A stretch of 64,000 bases of DNA from Hypericum androsaemum (lineage: Eukaryota; Streptophyta; Magnoliopsida; Malpighiales; Hypericaceae): assembly GCA_963995505.1 (NCBI GenBank), contig OZ023193.1, positions 5,292,521 to 5,356,520 on the forward strand, given 5' to 3'. Positions 1-11,091 of the stretch are shown in pieces. Position 1 is the first letter of the stretch; every line of letters begins with the position of its first letter. A model generated the notes under the pieces. The model did not search any database and was not told the origin of the DNA. It worked only from the letters and a program-made list of their open reading frames with translations. The position numbers and the translations under genes were made by a program.

Positions 1-53
1 CATAGTCTATATTGACTAAGTGCGATTCTACTGCAAACCCATCACCGGCTAGG

Positions 54-1640
54 TTACATCTCTCGATTATAAGTTCGTGCATAATCTTCAAATAGAAGAT
101 TAACCACACCCTCCCACATGCTAGGCCGGTACCTCTTCAGGTAAAGTCCATTTATCGGGCGCTCATGAACTTCACCGTTGACGTCAGCAAGTCGATAGGA
201 TCCATTCCATAGCACATCGTACACCTCGAATGGTCCTTCCAAGTTTGGCAACCACTTTCCAAGCTTGGGGTCTTTGCATCCCAGTGGGAGAATAACCTTC
301 CACACCAGATCCCCTCTCTCGAAATGCTTTTCTCGGACCCGCTTGTTGTAGGCTTTCTCTACAGTCTTCTTCTGCTAGACGATCGCGTCCAATGCCCTTA
401 GCCTTTCTTCCGGAAGATCTTCAAGCTCAGCCAACATAGCCGAGTCATAATCAAGTCGGGAGAGGTTTGCCTGCTCGGCCCTCCTCAAGGATCGGACCGT
501 CATTTCCAATGGTATCATAGCATCGTGTCCATAAGTAAGAGCGAACGGTGTCATTCCAGTGGCACCTTTCTTTGTAGTGCGGAACGCCCACAACGCCTCT
601 AATAGAGCAAGATGCAACATTCTGGGTCGCTCTCTCACCATCTTCTCTGCGCATACTTTCAATACCTTATTGGTAGCTTTCGCTTGACCGTTGCCTTGAG
701 CATTATAAGGCGTCGAGTGGCTGATTCGGAAGCCCATATCTCTAGCAAACTTTTGGATCTCATCTCCAGTGAACATAGTAGCTTGGTCTGTCGTGATCAT
801 CTCCGGTAACTCGAACCTATGAATGATGTGTTCTTTAAAGAACTGGATCACCGTCTCTTGATTCACAACCTTCATTAGGACTGCCTCCACCCACTTTGTA
901 AAATAGTCAGTGGCTAGTATGATGAAGGCGTGACCCTTGGTAGAAGCGGGATGGATCTTCCCTATAACATCAACTGCCCAGCCTCGAAATGGCCAAGGCT
1001 TTACTACGGGATGAAAAGCGTCAGCCGGCGAGTGTTGAACTTGTCCATATCTTTGGCATTCTTGACAACCCTTTGCATAATTGATGCAGTCATTTGCCAT
1101 ACCTGGCCAAAAGTAGCCGTGACGATGCATCAACCATCTCATCTTGATGCCTGATTGTTGTGCTCCACATATGCCTTCATGGACCTCTGTCATGGCTAGC
1201 ATAGCTTCTTGTGGACTTGGGCAAACCAGAAGTAACCCGTCGATGGTCCTTCGATAGAGGGTGTCATTGATGAGCTCGAAATGAAGAGCCCTTATCTTTA
1301 AAGCCTTGTCAGAGCAAGAGCTTGGGTCCTTGAGGTAGTCGATGTATTCCTGTCGCCAGTCTCGGTCGAGTTGTAACAAAGCAATCTCGACCATCGGGTT
1401 AAGCTCCTCTAATGCCGAGGTCGACCTGACCTTCACCGGTACGAAGTTGAATTTGGTGAACGCACGAAAACCGGACCCGGTCTGTGCCAACTTGTTGGCC
1501 TCCATATTTTTAGTGCAGCTCCTTCTTATTTCGAGGAGGTTCGGCTTGCTGAATTGCCTTGATCTTGTTCTCATCGATCTCGATGCCTCGCTTGTGGACA
1601 AGAAATCCCAAGAAGTTCCCTGCGGACACTCCGAACGCAC
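54..1640 (-). pseudogene. Ty3/gypsy integrase, interrupted
   Basis: The translation contains an HHCC zinc-binding region (HEGICG followed by CQECQRYG) and the integrase core. The core can be seen in WAVDVIGKIHPAS, FIILATDYFTKWVEA, the second catalytic aspartate region TTDQATMF and the NGQAKATNKVL helix. An in-frame TAG at 375-377 ends the main ORF, and the same frame continues immediately afterwards to 54 with the C-terminal domain (DPKLGKWLPNLEGPFEV). The gene is therefore one integrase with a single nonsense codon in this part. Upstream it runs out of frame into the RT remnant at about 1505-1515, where the RNase H domain should be. It is non-functional as it stands. Confidence 0.9.
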
Positions 1641-2640
1641 ACTTTAACGGGTTCATTTTGAGCTGGTGTTTCCGCATCCTCTCAAACGATGCCCGCAAGT
1701 GCTTCAAGTGTTGGGCGTGATCATGGGACTTGACCACCACATCGTCGATGTATACCTCCATAAATTTGCCGACAAAATCCGGAAAGATCAGGTGCATCCC
1801 CTTTTGGTAAGTAGCTCCGGCGTTCTTGAGTCCAAAGGGCATAACTACCCATTAAAAAATCCCGATAGACCCTGGACATCTGAATGCTGTCTTATGAACG
1901 TCCTCCTCGGCAAGATAAATTTGATTGTAACCCGAATGACCGTCCATGAAGCTCAGTACTTCATGCCCGGCTGCCGCGTCGACCAACATATCTGCGATGG
2001 GCATTTGATATTCATCTTTTGGTGTAGCAGAGTTTAAATCTCTAAAGTCAATGCAAACCCAAATTTTTCTATTCTTCTTGACAACGGGTACAACATTGGA
2101 TAGCCACTCTACATAATCGGCTTTTTGTATGAAGCCGGCTTCTAAGAGTCTATCTATCTCTAGCTTCACTTTCTCTACTACTTCTGGCATCATCCTCCTC
2201 ATCGACTGTTGGTAAGGCCGAAAACCCGGCCTTATAGGGAGTTGATGCTCTATGAGGGATCTATCCAGGCCTAGCATCTCGTCATAGTCCCTTGCAAAAT
2301 AGTCTTGGTACTCCGTCAATAGCTCGACCAAGTCCTTCTCGAAGTCTTTGGAAAGCCGCTCGCTGATGAACACAGGCCGGCCTCCTTTCTCTGATTGGAG
2401 AATTATCTCCTTTAAGGGATCCTTCACCTCCGCCTTGGTATCATCGAGCTTGCTTAGTGCCGGGTGAAGATCACTCATCCTTAATAGTTCTAGGGGGTCT
2501 TGGCCGTCATCCTCGAAGATGTACTCGACCGCTTCATATTGTGACATGGCGTAGACCTCCATCCGCCTTGCCATCTCTTCGATAGTTGGATTACTCTCAG
2601 AAGGCAAGCCTAAGTGGTTGCCCCTCGAGTGCAGCTGCAA
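1510..2640 (-). pseudogene. Ty3/gypsy reverse transcriptase, with in-frame stop
   Basis: RT motifs appear in order: KKNRKIWVCIDFRDLN, SFMDGHSGYNQI, MPFGLKNAGATYQ and the catalytic YIDDVVV. The N-terminal part (FISERLSKDFEKDLVELL onward) is the linker from protease to RT. A TAA at 1852-1854 splits the frame between the GHSGYNQI and MPFGLKNA motifs; both pieces are in the same frame, so this is a simple nonsense mutation. The ORF ends at 1510 just after NKKELH. In related elements the RT connection and RNase H domains would follow there, but here the next readable sequence is the N-terminal part of integrase. That indicates an internal deletion. Confidence 0.9.
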
Positions 2641-3666
2641 CTGGTCGTTGGGTAGGAACCTCCCTTTCGACTAAGCGATCCCGGCAATGCGGCCATCTTC
2701 GTTGCTCCATGCCATTGATGTTGGTATCATGGAGCATTATAAAAGGCCGCTTCCACATTATTGGTATTCAATGTGAAGGGATTGGCGTCGGCAGCCACCA
2801 ACTCTACCTTGCCATCTGGCTTCCATTGGATGAGGAACTGATGAAGGGACGACGGGATGACTTGAGCCGAGTGAATCCAATCTCGCCCTAACAAGCAGTT
2901 ATAGGAAGTCTGGCATCTATGACAAAGAACGCGACCTCCCTACTCACAGAACCGACACTAACTTTGGCTGCGAGCATTCCGAGTGGACGTGTACCCTTTC
3001 CCGCGAAGTCCATCATGACCATGTCAGTCGGAATCAACCGCTCCTTCCATTGTGTACTAGAATCCTTCCAACCGGCTTCCCAAAGATATGAGCCGTGATG
3101 TACAACGGCTTGAGGTGCCTACACATGTTAGTGGTGGGTTTTACAATAGTGATGCTATTGCTGAAGTCTTCAACTATGGGCACCGCCATAGACTTCTCTC
3201 CGATCTCGTACTCTCCAAGATCTCCTTCAATCACATCCCCTTCCAGGTAACTAGGCTGATTCTCCTTTGGTCCGAATATGGCCGGGAGGGTGAAAACCAT
3301 ATTCACTTGTAAGTCTTGGTTATCTTCATTAAGGTCATCCTCACTCGCGCTATCCTCCAGCTCTACCTTCTCGCCCATCTCATCTTCATGGACAAAATGC
3401 TTCATCTGCCATGCCAAGTACTCTCTCTCGTTACTAGGACTTGGCAGTTCGTCGTCTTCGCCGTCCAGCATGAGATCATCACCATCCCCAATAAGGTCAT
3501 CTAAATCTAATAACTCTTCTTCGTTATGGTCGGGGAGACCGTGTAGTCTCAACTTCTCATAATTCTTGATCATAACGCAGGCTGGATGTACTGCCTTTTT
3601 TCTCCTTGAGAGGGTTGCTGACCTTCTTGTCCTCGCTGGTGCTATCATCCTGACTTGATCCCTCAT
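2641..3666 (-). pseudogene. Ty3/gypsy protease region, degenerate
   Basis: The ORF 3034-3666 carries an acidic spacer (DDLIGDGDDLMLDGEDDELP) and then a retropepsin-like stretch ending RILVHNGRSG followed by a stop. A retropepsin active site would have an Asp-Ser/Thr/Asn-Gly triad, and here the expected aspartate is a histidine. Beyond the stop another frame continues with FAGKGTRPLGMLAAKVSVGS and REVAFFVIDA, typical of the C-terminal half of the protease. Frame changes and stops make it inactive. The upstream ORF 3557-4282 overlaps it in a different frame, so a frameshift lies between about 3560 and 3660. Confidence 0.75.
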
Positions 3667-5335
3667 TCTGGCTCGAGGTGTCGTTGAGACTCAACTTCTC
3701 AAAGGATCCGAACCTCGCTACTCCCGCGTCTAGGTCGACCATGACTTTCTTGTGTGGAGTGATTTGCCCTTTTTGTAAGAAGTTATCTTTGGGGCGAACC
3801 TCACATTCCGTCTTCGGTACCCACACCTTATTTAGCTCTCGTTCTCCCCCGAAGTTGATGTGCCTCTTTGCCTTGATGAGTGTTGCCGACATCCTCGATC
3901 CACTAAATTCCTTCATTGGAGCTTTCCCCTTGTCGGATCTTTGTGTTGATAACTTTGTTTCATCACCAAAGTCTTTCATAGGCGTCTGATCCTTACCATC
4001 GACCTCTCCCATCGGTGCTTTTCCTTTGTCGGGCCTTGGGGCGTCGATCTCCATGGACCAGTTTTGTCTAAAAGCCACACGGTGTGGAACTTCAGGAAGA
4101 GCTAGGAGAGCTTCTTGCTCTTTGAGTCGAGCCTTGCGCTCGGCTAGCATCTTCTCCAGATCTCGAGTAACTTGCTTCTCGACCTGAATCTTCCTTTCTA
4201 GGCGACGCCTTTGAGTATGAGTAAGGGGTTCAGGTGTAAGTGGTCTCGGTGCACGCCTCTTTTCTCCTAATCGGTGGAACACACCTCCTTGACGTTTAGT
4301 GCTGTCTCGGATATCTACTTTGATGTGAGGGTGGCGAAGCTGCCCGCTTTGCCCCCCGAGTCTTTCTTTTACGTCTCTCGGGTGTTCTTGCCTCTCGGAA
4401 CTCTCCTCCGGGCCTCTTGGAAGTTCTTTCCCTTTGAGTGTCTCCTTGAGCTCCTGCAGCAGTTGTTGTGCCCTACTAAGTTATCTCATGGACTCACTCA
4501 GCTGCTCTCGCCTTTTGTGTTTAGGCAATCCTTGCTGTCCGTAATTCCTGAGTCCATCCCTCTGGTCCTGGTGGTATTCTCGTCGTTCATTTCTCCCAAG
4601 TCTATCCCTTAGATCTCGAGAGGGTTCTGGGCTTCCATGCCCCCCGAGTTTCTCTCTCAGGTCCCGGGAAGGTTCTTGACGTTCATGCCCCCCGAGTTTT
4701 TATCTCAAGTCTCGGGAAAGTTCTTGGCGCTCATGCCCTCCGAGTTTCTCTCTCAGATCTCGGGAAGACTCTTGACGTCCGTGCCCTCCAAGCTTCTCTC
4801 TTAGGTCTTTGAAGGGCGATCGTCGTGCATGCTTGGGATCTTCCTCCTCAGTCCGGTCCCTTGCCATACTCACCATATTGATGGGTACGGTGAAGGGTGC
4901 CGAGGGTTTTTCTTTGGGGAACCTCAAACGCCCATCCTTGATTGCTTGTTGCACTTGGTTGCGAAACACCACACAATTGGCCGTATTGTGTGACTTGCTC
5001 GCATGCCACTTGCAGTACTTCATCCCCTTCAGCTCCTTCTCGTCGGGGATCTTGTGCCCGGGTGGTAACATGATCTGGCCGTTCTTAAGGAGGTTATCAA
5101 AAATCTCTTCGGCCTTTGTAACATCGAACGAATACTCTCGGCCGACTTCGTTGAAGCCCTTGCTCTGTTGAGATGAGTTCCCAGGACGGGTGAATTCGTT
5201 TGAGACCGTCATCGTCTTGTGTACCAGGCTCTCACACTCATATGGCTTTCCCTTCTTGAACTCGGCCACCATCTCTTCCATTGGCTGTCCTTCTTCGAGA
5301 CCCCATTCATCACTAAGTTGGTCAATCTCAAGCAT
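3557..5335 (-). pseudogene. Ty3/gypsy gag, C-terminal part, with tandem 16-residue repeats
   Basis: One reading frame runs from 5335 to 3557, interrupted by TAA codons at 4700-4702 and 4481-4483. It includes a zinc-finger-like segment (CKWHASKSHNTANCVVFR). Several copies of a charged 16-residue repeat (RDLREKLGGHGRQESS) follow, then a long charged, probably coiled-coil stretch (RRRLERKIQVEKQVTRDLEK). The C-terminal part is Lys/Ser-rich. It follows the retrotransposon gag core at 5340-6410 but is shifted by one frame at about 5340-5370. The assignment to gag rests on position and the zinc-binding pattern; the repeat region has no function I can name. Confidence 0.8.
4614..4810 (-). repeat. 48 bp coding minisatellite inside gag
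   Basis: About four consecutive units of 48 bp encode a 16-residue repeat, RDLREKLGGHGRQESS and variants. More diverged versions can be followed on the left to about 4330 (RDLRDRLG, RDVKERLGG). The repeat keeps the frame, which implies that it was expanded while gag was still translated. Confidence 0.8.
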
Positions 5336-5339
5336 AGGG

Positions 5340-7087
5340 TCATATGCGATGGTAGGTACCTTTTGAAGAAGAAACCCTTCTATCTTTCTCGTATATCAGC
5401 TGCTGTGCCATGGTGGCCTTTTGCGCCAACTCGGATAGGTCCCAGAATCTCCCGACTCCGAGCTTCTTCCGAAGGCGAAAGGTAAGCCCTTGCATGGCCA
5501 AAGCTGCTAAGTTAGACTCTGATAAGTTGGTTGGGCACCTGTTCTTCGCCTTTCGAAAGCGAATTATGAACTTTTCCATGGACTCGCCTTCGAGCTGTTG
5601 CATATGAGCGAAGTCTAATATGGTTATGGTCGGCTCTGCCCTGTAGAATTGGTCGTGAAACTTCTGTTATATGTCAGGCCAATCTCGCACCGAACCCGGC
5701 GGTAGGCTAATATACCAAGCGAAGGCTGTCTTGGTCAAAGTCATAGGGAACTGGCGTAGAAGCCATGCTCCATGGATTGAGGTTTCTTTGCATTGAATGA
5801 CGAAGCGAACAACGTGCTCCACCGTCGACTGGTTCTCTTCGCCCAAAAACTTGGTGAACTCCGAGACTCGATATCCCTGCGGGTAGTGGACTTGATCAAC
5901 AGTCGCCGGGTAAGGCTTAATGAACCTTGGACGCGGGATATTCCTTGGTTCGAACTCCCTTTGGTAGGCCTCTTGGTTGAGGTTAGGTATCGGCCGTTCC
6001 TCGAAAGGTGGTCGCTGGTTCAGTTCTTCTTCTTCGGGTCTAGGTTGTCGTCGGTCTGGCCTTGCTTGATTTCCATCATATATCAGCTGCCGAATGACGG
6101 GGTTGTGGACGTCCTCCTCGTCCAACTCGGTTTGCCTTGGTCGAGTGGTCGGGGTGAAGTTTGGAATTGCTGGCTCGTACAGGGCATTCATCCGGATGCT
6201 CCCCCTCTCGAGGGAACCTTGATCAGCCTCAACCCTGGGAGGGCATGACCTCTCCTGACCGTCGAGTGGTTGGGTGTATCCTATTCCTGAATCACCCATC
6301 CCTTGGGTCCCCTTGCTTGAGGATTCTTGGAATGGCAAGTACATGGGCGTCCCTGCTGGTGGCTTTCGGCTAAGCACATAAGTTATTTCCGGCACTTTGT
6401 TGAACGACACGGTGCTAACCTTGGAGTGATCAATGGTGTGGACACACCCTTCCCCTTGGTTTGAGCCTCCAATGCCTTAGCAGTTTCGTTCACTATAGCG
6501 GACCTCACGATCTGGGTGAAGTAGTCCACTGTGTGCTAGTTGCTCTCCATAGCCGCTCTTTGGATCGAATTGTCCGCGTGGTTACGGACTCCTTGGATCT
6601 GACTGGAGATCTGATTAGAGAACTGCTTGTAGGACTCCTCGATTTGTCGGGTCATCCCCGAGATCTCCTCCAAACGCTTGATGACCTGTTCGAGGTCCTG
6701 TTGTAGTCCTTCGTTCCTCTGCTCTGTGACGGAGCATCGATCCTTGATATCCTCGATCATCTCGGACATGGTCTCAATCTTCTCAACCACTGAGGTGAGT
6801 TGGTCGACTAGTCCTATGAGTAAGGCCGAGTCGGTAGTATTCAACTCCTTGAAGGGAACCGGGTTGGTATTGCTCCTCCCGATCCCCGTCTGGACAATAG
6901 GGAGAGCCGGCTCCTTATTGCGAGCCGAGTTGCTAATGTTCTTCCCGGCATTTTGCTGAGAAGATATGGGTGGTGCCGTCTCCTTGCCGGAAACCGCGTC
7001 GGATGAACTCCTCCCAACTAGTTGCTGGAAAGAGGGTGCCGCCTTTTTGGGATTGGAATTGGCTTGGGCAGCATGGTTCTTGGTCAT
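5340..7087 (-). pseudogene. Ty3/gypsy gag, N-terminal and core part
   Basis: The gag core is seen at about 5350-5900, with FTKFLGEENQSTVEHVVRF, LTKTAFAWYISLPPGSV, the EGESMEKFIIRFRKAKNR motif and LSELAQKATMAQQL; these fit the retrotrans_gag family. A TAA at 5667-5669 interrupts it in frame just after the aromatic DWPDI. The start is probably the ATG at 7087, a short distance after the primer-binding site; the N-terminal ORF 6536-7087 contains a predicted coiled coil (LIGLVDQLTSVVEKIETMSE). It is in another frame from 5667-6410, so a frameshift lies between 6410 and 6536. Non-functional. Confidence 0.85.
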
Positions 7088-7131
7088 CTTGATCGAATGA
7101 AGCTAGATCGCCTTCTCAGACGCCCTCCTTA

Positions 7132-7149
7132 GTCCCACCGAGCGTGCCA
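7132..7149 (-). other. Primer-binding site of the gypsy element
   Basis: On the minus strand the sequence TGGCACGCTCGGTGGGAC follows the LTR end after about nine A/T bases. It begins with TGG, as needed to pair with a tRNA 3' CCA end, and lies just upstream of gag. I cannot assign the tRNA with certainty. Confidence 0.7.
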
Positions 7150-7159
7150 AAAATATATT

Positions 7160-8450
7160 GCGAAGAAAGTGGGTACAAGAACGTCAAGACTACCCGAGAC
7201 GGATCCGGAGTGGTCGTCCCAAGGTCGGCCTAACAGAGAGGGTGAAAAAAGAGCTAGACTACAAGCTACGAGCTAAGGAAACGATAAAGAGTAAATAGGT
7301 TTGTTTGTTGTGTTGGTGATGTCCGTTCTCTCGCCCGAGCCCTCCTTATATAGAGTGTCTTGACCTAACCTCCACGCCTTCACAATAGGAAATCCTAAAC
7401 CGCCTCCAAGACCTTCGGCTCCAAGTCTCAATCCCGAGAGATCCGCTTCAAATTATTTGTTCCTAACATGACGGGATCCTTTTGGATCAATACAAGCCGT
7501 CTTCCTTAAATGAGCAAATCTCATCCTCGGATAGGAAGCTTTCAAAATGTGACGACCAAGCGATTGCGGCCTAAAGAGGAACTTACCAAGTCTTGCCAAA
7601 TATTGAGAATCTCGGCTCAAGTTAGGAAAATATAGATCGTTTTGATCTTCTCGAATCTCCCACGCAAAATTTTGACTCAAGTCCGTCATCGCCCAAGACG
7701 GACATCTCGTCAGGCCCAAAGTGAATCTCAAAATGGGCTCAAGCTAGAGGCCTCCTCAACCAAAGTGGACCTATTCCCGAAATTGCCTTCCCGCCTACGA
7801 AGGTCAAATGAGCTTCCCGCTCGGGTCCAAGTTGGCTTCTCACCTTCAACTTCTTGCCTTAGGCTCCTCGCTCGTCTTCTCGCCTTAGGCTTCCCACCTT
7901 AGGCTTCTCGCTTGGTCTCTCGTCGTAGGCCTCTCACTGGACTTCTCGCCACTCGGCCTCTGGCCACTTGGCCTCTCGCTCAGACTTTTGCCACTCGGCC
8001 TCTCGCTTTAGGACTCTCACTCGGCCTCTCGCTTGTGCCTCCTACCGGCCTCTCGCCTATTTGAGTCGGATGAGTTTTTTGATAGGACTCGGCCATGTGA
8101 GAAGAGCCCTCGCTCGGTCTCGCCTATACGGGCGAGTGGGACCTCTCACCCGGGCTCCCCGTGAACGAGAAGAGCCCTCGCTCGGTCTCGCCTATGCGGG
8201 CGAGACCTCTCGCCCGGGCTCCCCGTGAGCGAGAAGAGCCCTCACTCGATCTCCCCTACGCGGGCGAGAGGGGCCTCTCGCCCGAGATCCTCGTGAGCGA
8301 GAAGAGCCCTCGCTCGGTCTCGCCTATGCGGGCGAGAGGGGCCTCTGGCCCGGGATCCTCGCCGATTCCCGCACATCCGGAGATAGACCGTCATCACTCT
8401 GAGACATTAATTTCGTGCTCCAACAGCTACGAAGCTACATAAGAAAAAAG
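7160..8450 (-). repeat. 5' LTR of the gypsy element
   Basis: The low-coordinate end is set by the CA dinucleotide at 7159-7160 next to the primer-binding site. A TATA box (CTATATAAGG on the minus strand) lies at about 7347-7356. The U3 part to the right is unusually GC- and CT-rich, with degenerate short repeats of the type GGCCTCTCGC at 7800-8080 and a 64-68 bp tandem repeat at 8099-8362. The upper boundary is uncertain because similar LTR-like sequence continues past 8425. Confidence 0.6.
8099..8362. repeat. GC-rich 64-68 bp tandem repeat with hairpins
   Basis: Four copies begin at 8099, 8167, 8231 and 8299, each opening with GAGAAGAGCCCTCGCTCGGT. Units 3 and 4 contain the inverted repeat CGGGCGAGAG / CTCTCGCCCG (the last slightly altered in unit 4) separated by four bases, which could fold into a strong hairpin. 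Located in the U3 part of the gypsy LTR. Confidence 0.85.
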
Positions 8451-8990
8451 CTACGAAGCTAAAGGTTTGATGTGTTGTTTTGTGGATCTCCTTGTCCTAT
8501 GCCTCAGATCTCATTATATAGAAAAAGCTAGCCTCAGCACAATACAAAAACCTTAGGCCGTATTCAATATAGGAAAACCCAACATAGCTCTGGCCTAATA
8601 AGGAAAATACAAACTGCTGAAACTTATAACCCAATTTTCTCCCCTTTTTGTAATGAATTTGGGAAAATTATAAACTACAAAGTTGTAGATCTTTGTCTTT
8701 TCATTCTGTGACTTTTAAAATTACGTCAATCTGATACGTGAGCCGAAAGCTACGGCCTTTTTACCAAAATAGGTTCGACAGATCTGCGGCCGAATAAGAA
8801 AAACCTACTGCCGAAACTTCCAACCCAAGTATGACCTCCTTCTGCACTGAATTTGGAGAAGTAACAAACTAGAAAGTTCTAGATCTTTGTTTTATCGTTT
8901 TGTAGATTTTGGAATTGCATCAATTGGATACACGAATAGGAAGATACAGCTGTTTTACTGAGACATAGTCAAATAAATCGGCGAATTAAT
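8425..8990. repeat. Second LTR-like segment with a duplicated ~170 bp block
   Basis: 8425-8530 resembles 7235-7360 in organisation: repeated GCTACGAAGCTA motifs, then a TATA box on the minus strand at about 8512-8519. This suggests the R/U3 part of a second, related LTR. It is followed by two imperfect copies of one block, about 8600-8775 and 8798-8965, both containing an AAAGTTnTAGATCTTTGT core and ending in a GAnACGTGA-like or GAnACACGAA motif. Such U3 duplications are common in gypsy LTRs. From 8990 to 9378 I see no gene and no clear repeat. Confidence 0.5.
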
Positions 8991-9378
8991 TTTCTGCTTC
9001 CAAAGCACGATTATGATGCATCGCAAGGGTTAATCACTTTCCGCTGAAACAAAGAATATATGGTACAAATTGCAGGGACTTTCTAATCCCAATGCGTGAA
9101 CATTCTGAACAAACCCCACTGTACCTGGCTACTAAAACTGAGGCGTTGACTCAAACCATTTTACCGGATATAGCATGAGATTATTGAAATGAGTAGCTAC
9201 AGCCCAAATCACTATGGATGTGACATTTTCATGAAAATCTTAGACGTGGATAATATTGCCCTACAATAAGTTACAAAGTTGAAATCTTAGAATAACATTT
9301 GAAATTCTTCTATATTTGCATAGAAAATCTTATCAGGACATCAATACTTGTACTTTATTGCAACAATAACTTATAAAC

Positions 9379-9650
9379 GTGCTGCAGCGAGGCTCCCAGG
9401 ACCACAGTGACTTGTCGACACTCATCGACGATATTCGCGGAAGACTCAGGGAGGTAGGAGAGTACTCTTCTCTTTCTTTAAGCGGCAAGCCAACAATGTG
9501 GCTCATACCTTGGTTAAGTCGAGTCTTATTGGATCTGATGTCTTTACTTTTTTCGTCTGCTCCTCCTTTGCTTGAGGAAGCGTTATCTGCGGACTTGATG
9601 TAATCTTTCGCTAGTATTCAATATATGATACTGATGTTTTCCCTTGAAAA
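9379..9650 (+). pseudogene. LINE RNase H-like C-terminal fragment
   Basis: The first part reads DLSTLIDDIRGRL in one frame. After a frameshift the next frame gives RQANNVAHTLVK, the signature near the end of the RNase H-like domain found in plant non-LTR retrotransposons and their relatives. It is followed by a terminal CLRK-type stretch, a short 3' tail and an A-rich end (TTGAAAAAAACAATAAC) at about 9640. A 5'-truncated LINE insertion is the simplest reading. It is not functional. Confidence 0.65.
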
Positions 9651-9704
9651 AAACAATAACTTGTCTCGTCTTCTCGGCAAAAGGAGGTGTCACTTTGTTT
9701 TTGA

Positions 9705-10229
9705 CGGATTCGACACGTAATTAACGAGTAATTACGTGTTGAACTTGTTTAATTAACAAACTAATTCGTTAATCATAAATCACTTACTTGTTGAAGCAAG
9801 AGGTCCACAGGCTCGGGTCCACAATTTCTTCGTGTTGGTCGAATTACGATCATGTTTGAACGGATTCGCAATTGATTTCCACAAGATTTCCTCTATAGAA
9901 AATTTGATTAAAATTCAGGAACTAATCTGGAATTTTACCTTTCTGATTGAGTAGTTGTAGGAAAAGTTACATTTCAGTCCAGCCGGATTTCCCTTTTTAT
10001 AGGGAAATCCAGACAACCAAAATGCGCCACGTGGCACACCACGCGACGCCATGTGGCACTCCGGACCGCGCCTCCGCCACGCGGCGTGCCACGCGGCAAA
10101 GCTACCCCTAGCTTTGCCACATGGGTTGCCACATATGACGTCAGCGCCACGTCACGCAACTTATGGGCCTGATGGGCCCGGGCCCATTTAGGCACAATAA
10201 TAATTGCCTAATGGGCCCAAGGTCCAACA
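9705..10229 (-). repeat. 3' LTR of copia element 1
   Basis: On the minus strand it starts TGTTGGACC directly after the polypurine tract (GAGTGGGAGA, 10230-10239). It matches 17353-17961 except for an internal deletion of about 80 bp and scattered changes. It contains a TATA box (CTATAAAAAGGG, minus strand) inside an inverted repeat at about 9990-10015. Confidence 0.9.
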
Positions 10230-11091
10230 TCTCCCACTCAATTATTATTGACCTTGATCAACAGTTATCAGATTTCTTTAAAAGATTTCGTGCGACCAGG
10301 ACACGTCGAGTATGTTAAGCCAAATTCAAGAGCAAAGACACTCAGGCTACTTGAATAGTAGCATCTCGACTACCTTCTTGTATGCTATTACCCCAGGACT
10401 CATGTCACATTCCATTGTTCACATCAGTGATTTCAAACAATTATATTCGGGTTCACTATTGTACTTTTCAATACAATTGGTGCACCTGAACCACGAAACT
10501 CAGAATGTGATGAACATAGTTCCTTCTCCCTTAACTATATTCTTTTCATAATGATACAGCCTGCTTTTCTGGTCAGCCCTGCCAGGTCGAATCGCTATGC
10601 CATAACCTTTTCATAAACTTTCCAAGCTAGCAGCACTGGACCATACTTCCAGAATACGTTTAGGATCTTAAGGGTAGGTTTCGGGAATCACAGTTCTCGA
10701 AAATTGGTCTCACACCAGGGATTGTGAAATCACTCAACATTTTCATCTCATCCAGTGGTCGAGTAGCACACATGATACTGATCATGTGTTATGGTGTACA
10801 TTCCTTCTTAAAAGGAACACATGTCAATTAACACCATACTAGAGTATCAGCCTTAGCTTAACTCTAGACTAATAGGACAGACAGTATGATAAGTTCCACT
10901 TATATCTTATCATATGGATTGTAGAAAATCCAAATGCAGTAACTTATTCCTGCACCCCATAAGGAAACTTGCTATTGAGCAAGATGGCATTCCGTCATAG
11001 GACATGCACTTATGTATGTCCAATAACTGCCTCATCTCATCTAGGAATCAACTTCTTGACTCCCACTGAGGTAAACACCCATGTGAGTGGG
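10230..11091 (-). other. Non-coding 3' internal region of copia element 1 with polypurine tract
   Basis: The region lies between the end of the RNase H frame and the 3' LTR. The polypurine tract is the first ten bases next to the LTR. I see no ORF of interest. The first 84 bp recur immediately to the right of the other LTR at 17962-18045. Confidence 0.7.

Larger units (their letters stand above)
1..8450 (-). mobile_element. Ty3/gypsy LTR retrotransposon, decayed, cut by the left edge of the window
   Basis: Read on the minus strand, the order is LTR, primer-binding site, gag, protease, reverse transcriptase, integrase, which is the Ty3/gypsy order. Only the 5' LTR is in the window; the 3' LTR would lie to the left of base 1. 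The long gag with a separate N-terminal part, the PBS beginning TGGCACGC and the large GC-rich LTR suggest the Tat/Ogre branch, but this is inference. Coding parts are broken by in-frame stops at about 375, 1510, 1852, 4481, 4700 and 5667 and by several frameshifts, and the RNase H domain is missing. This is an old, non-autonomous copy. Confidence 0.9.
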
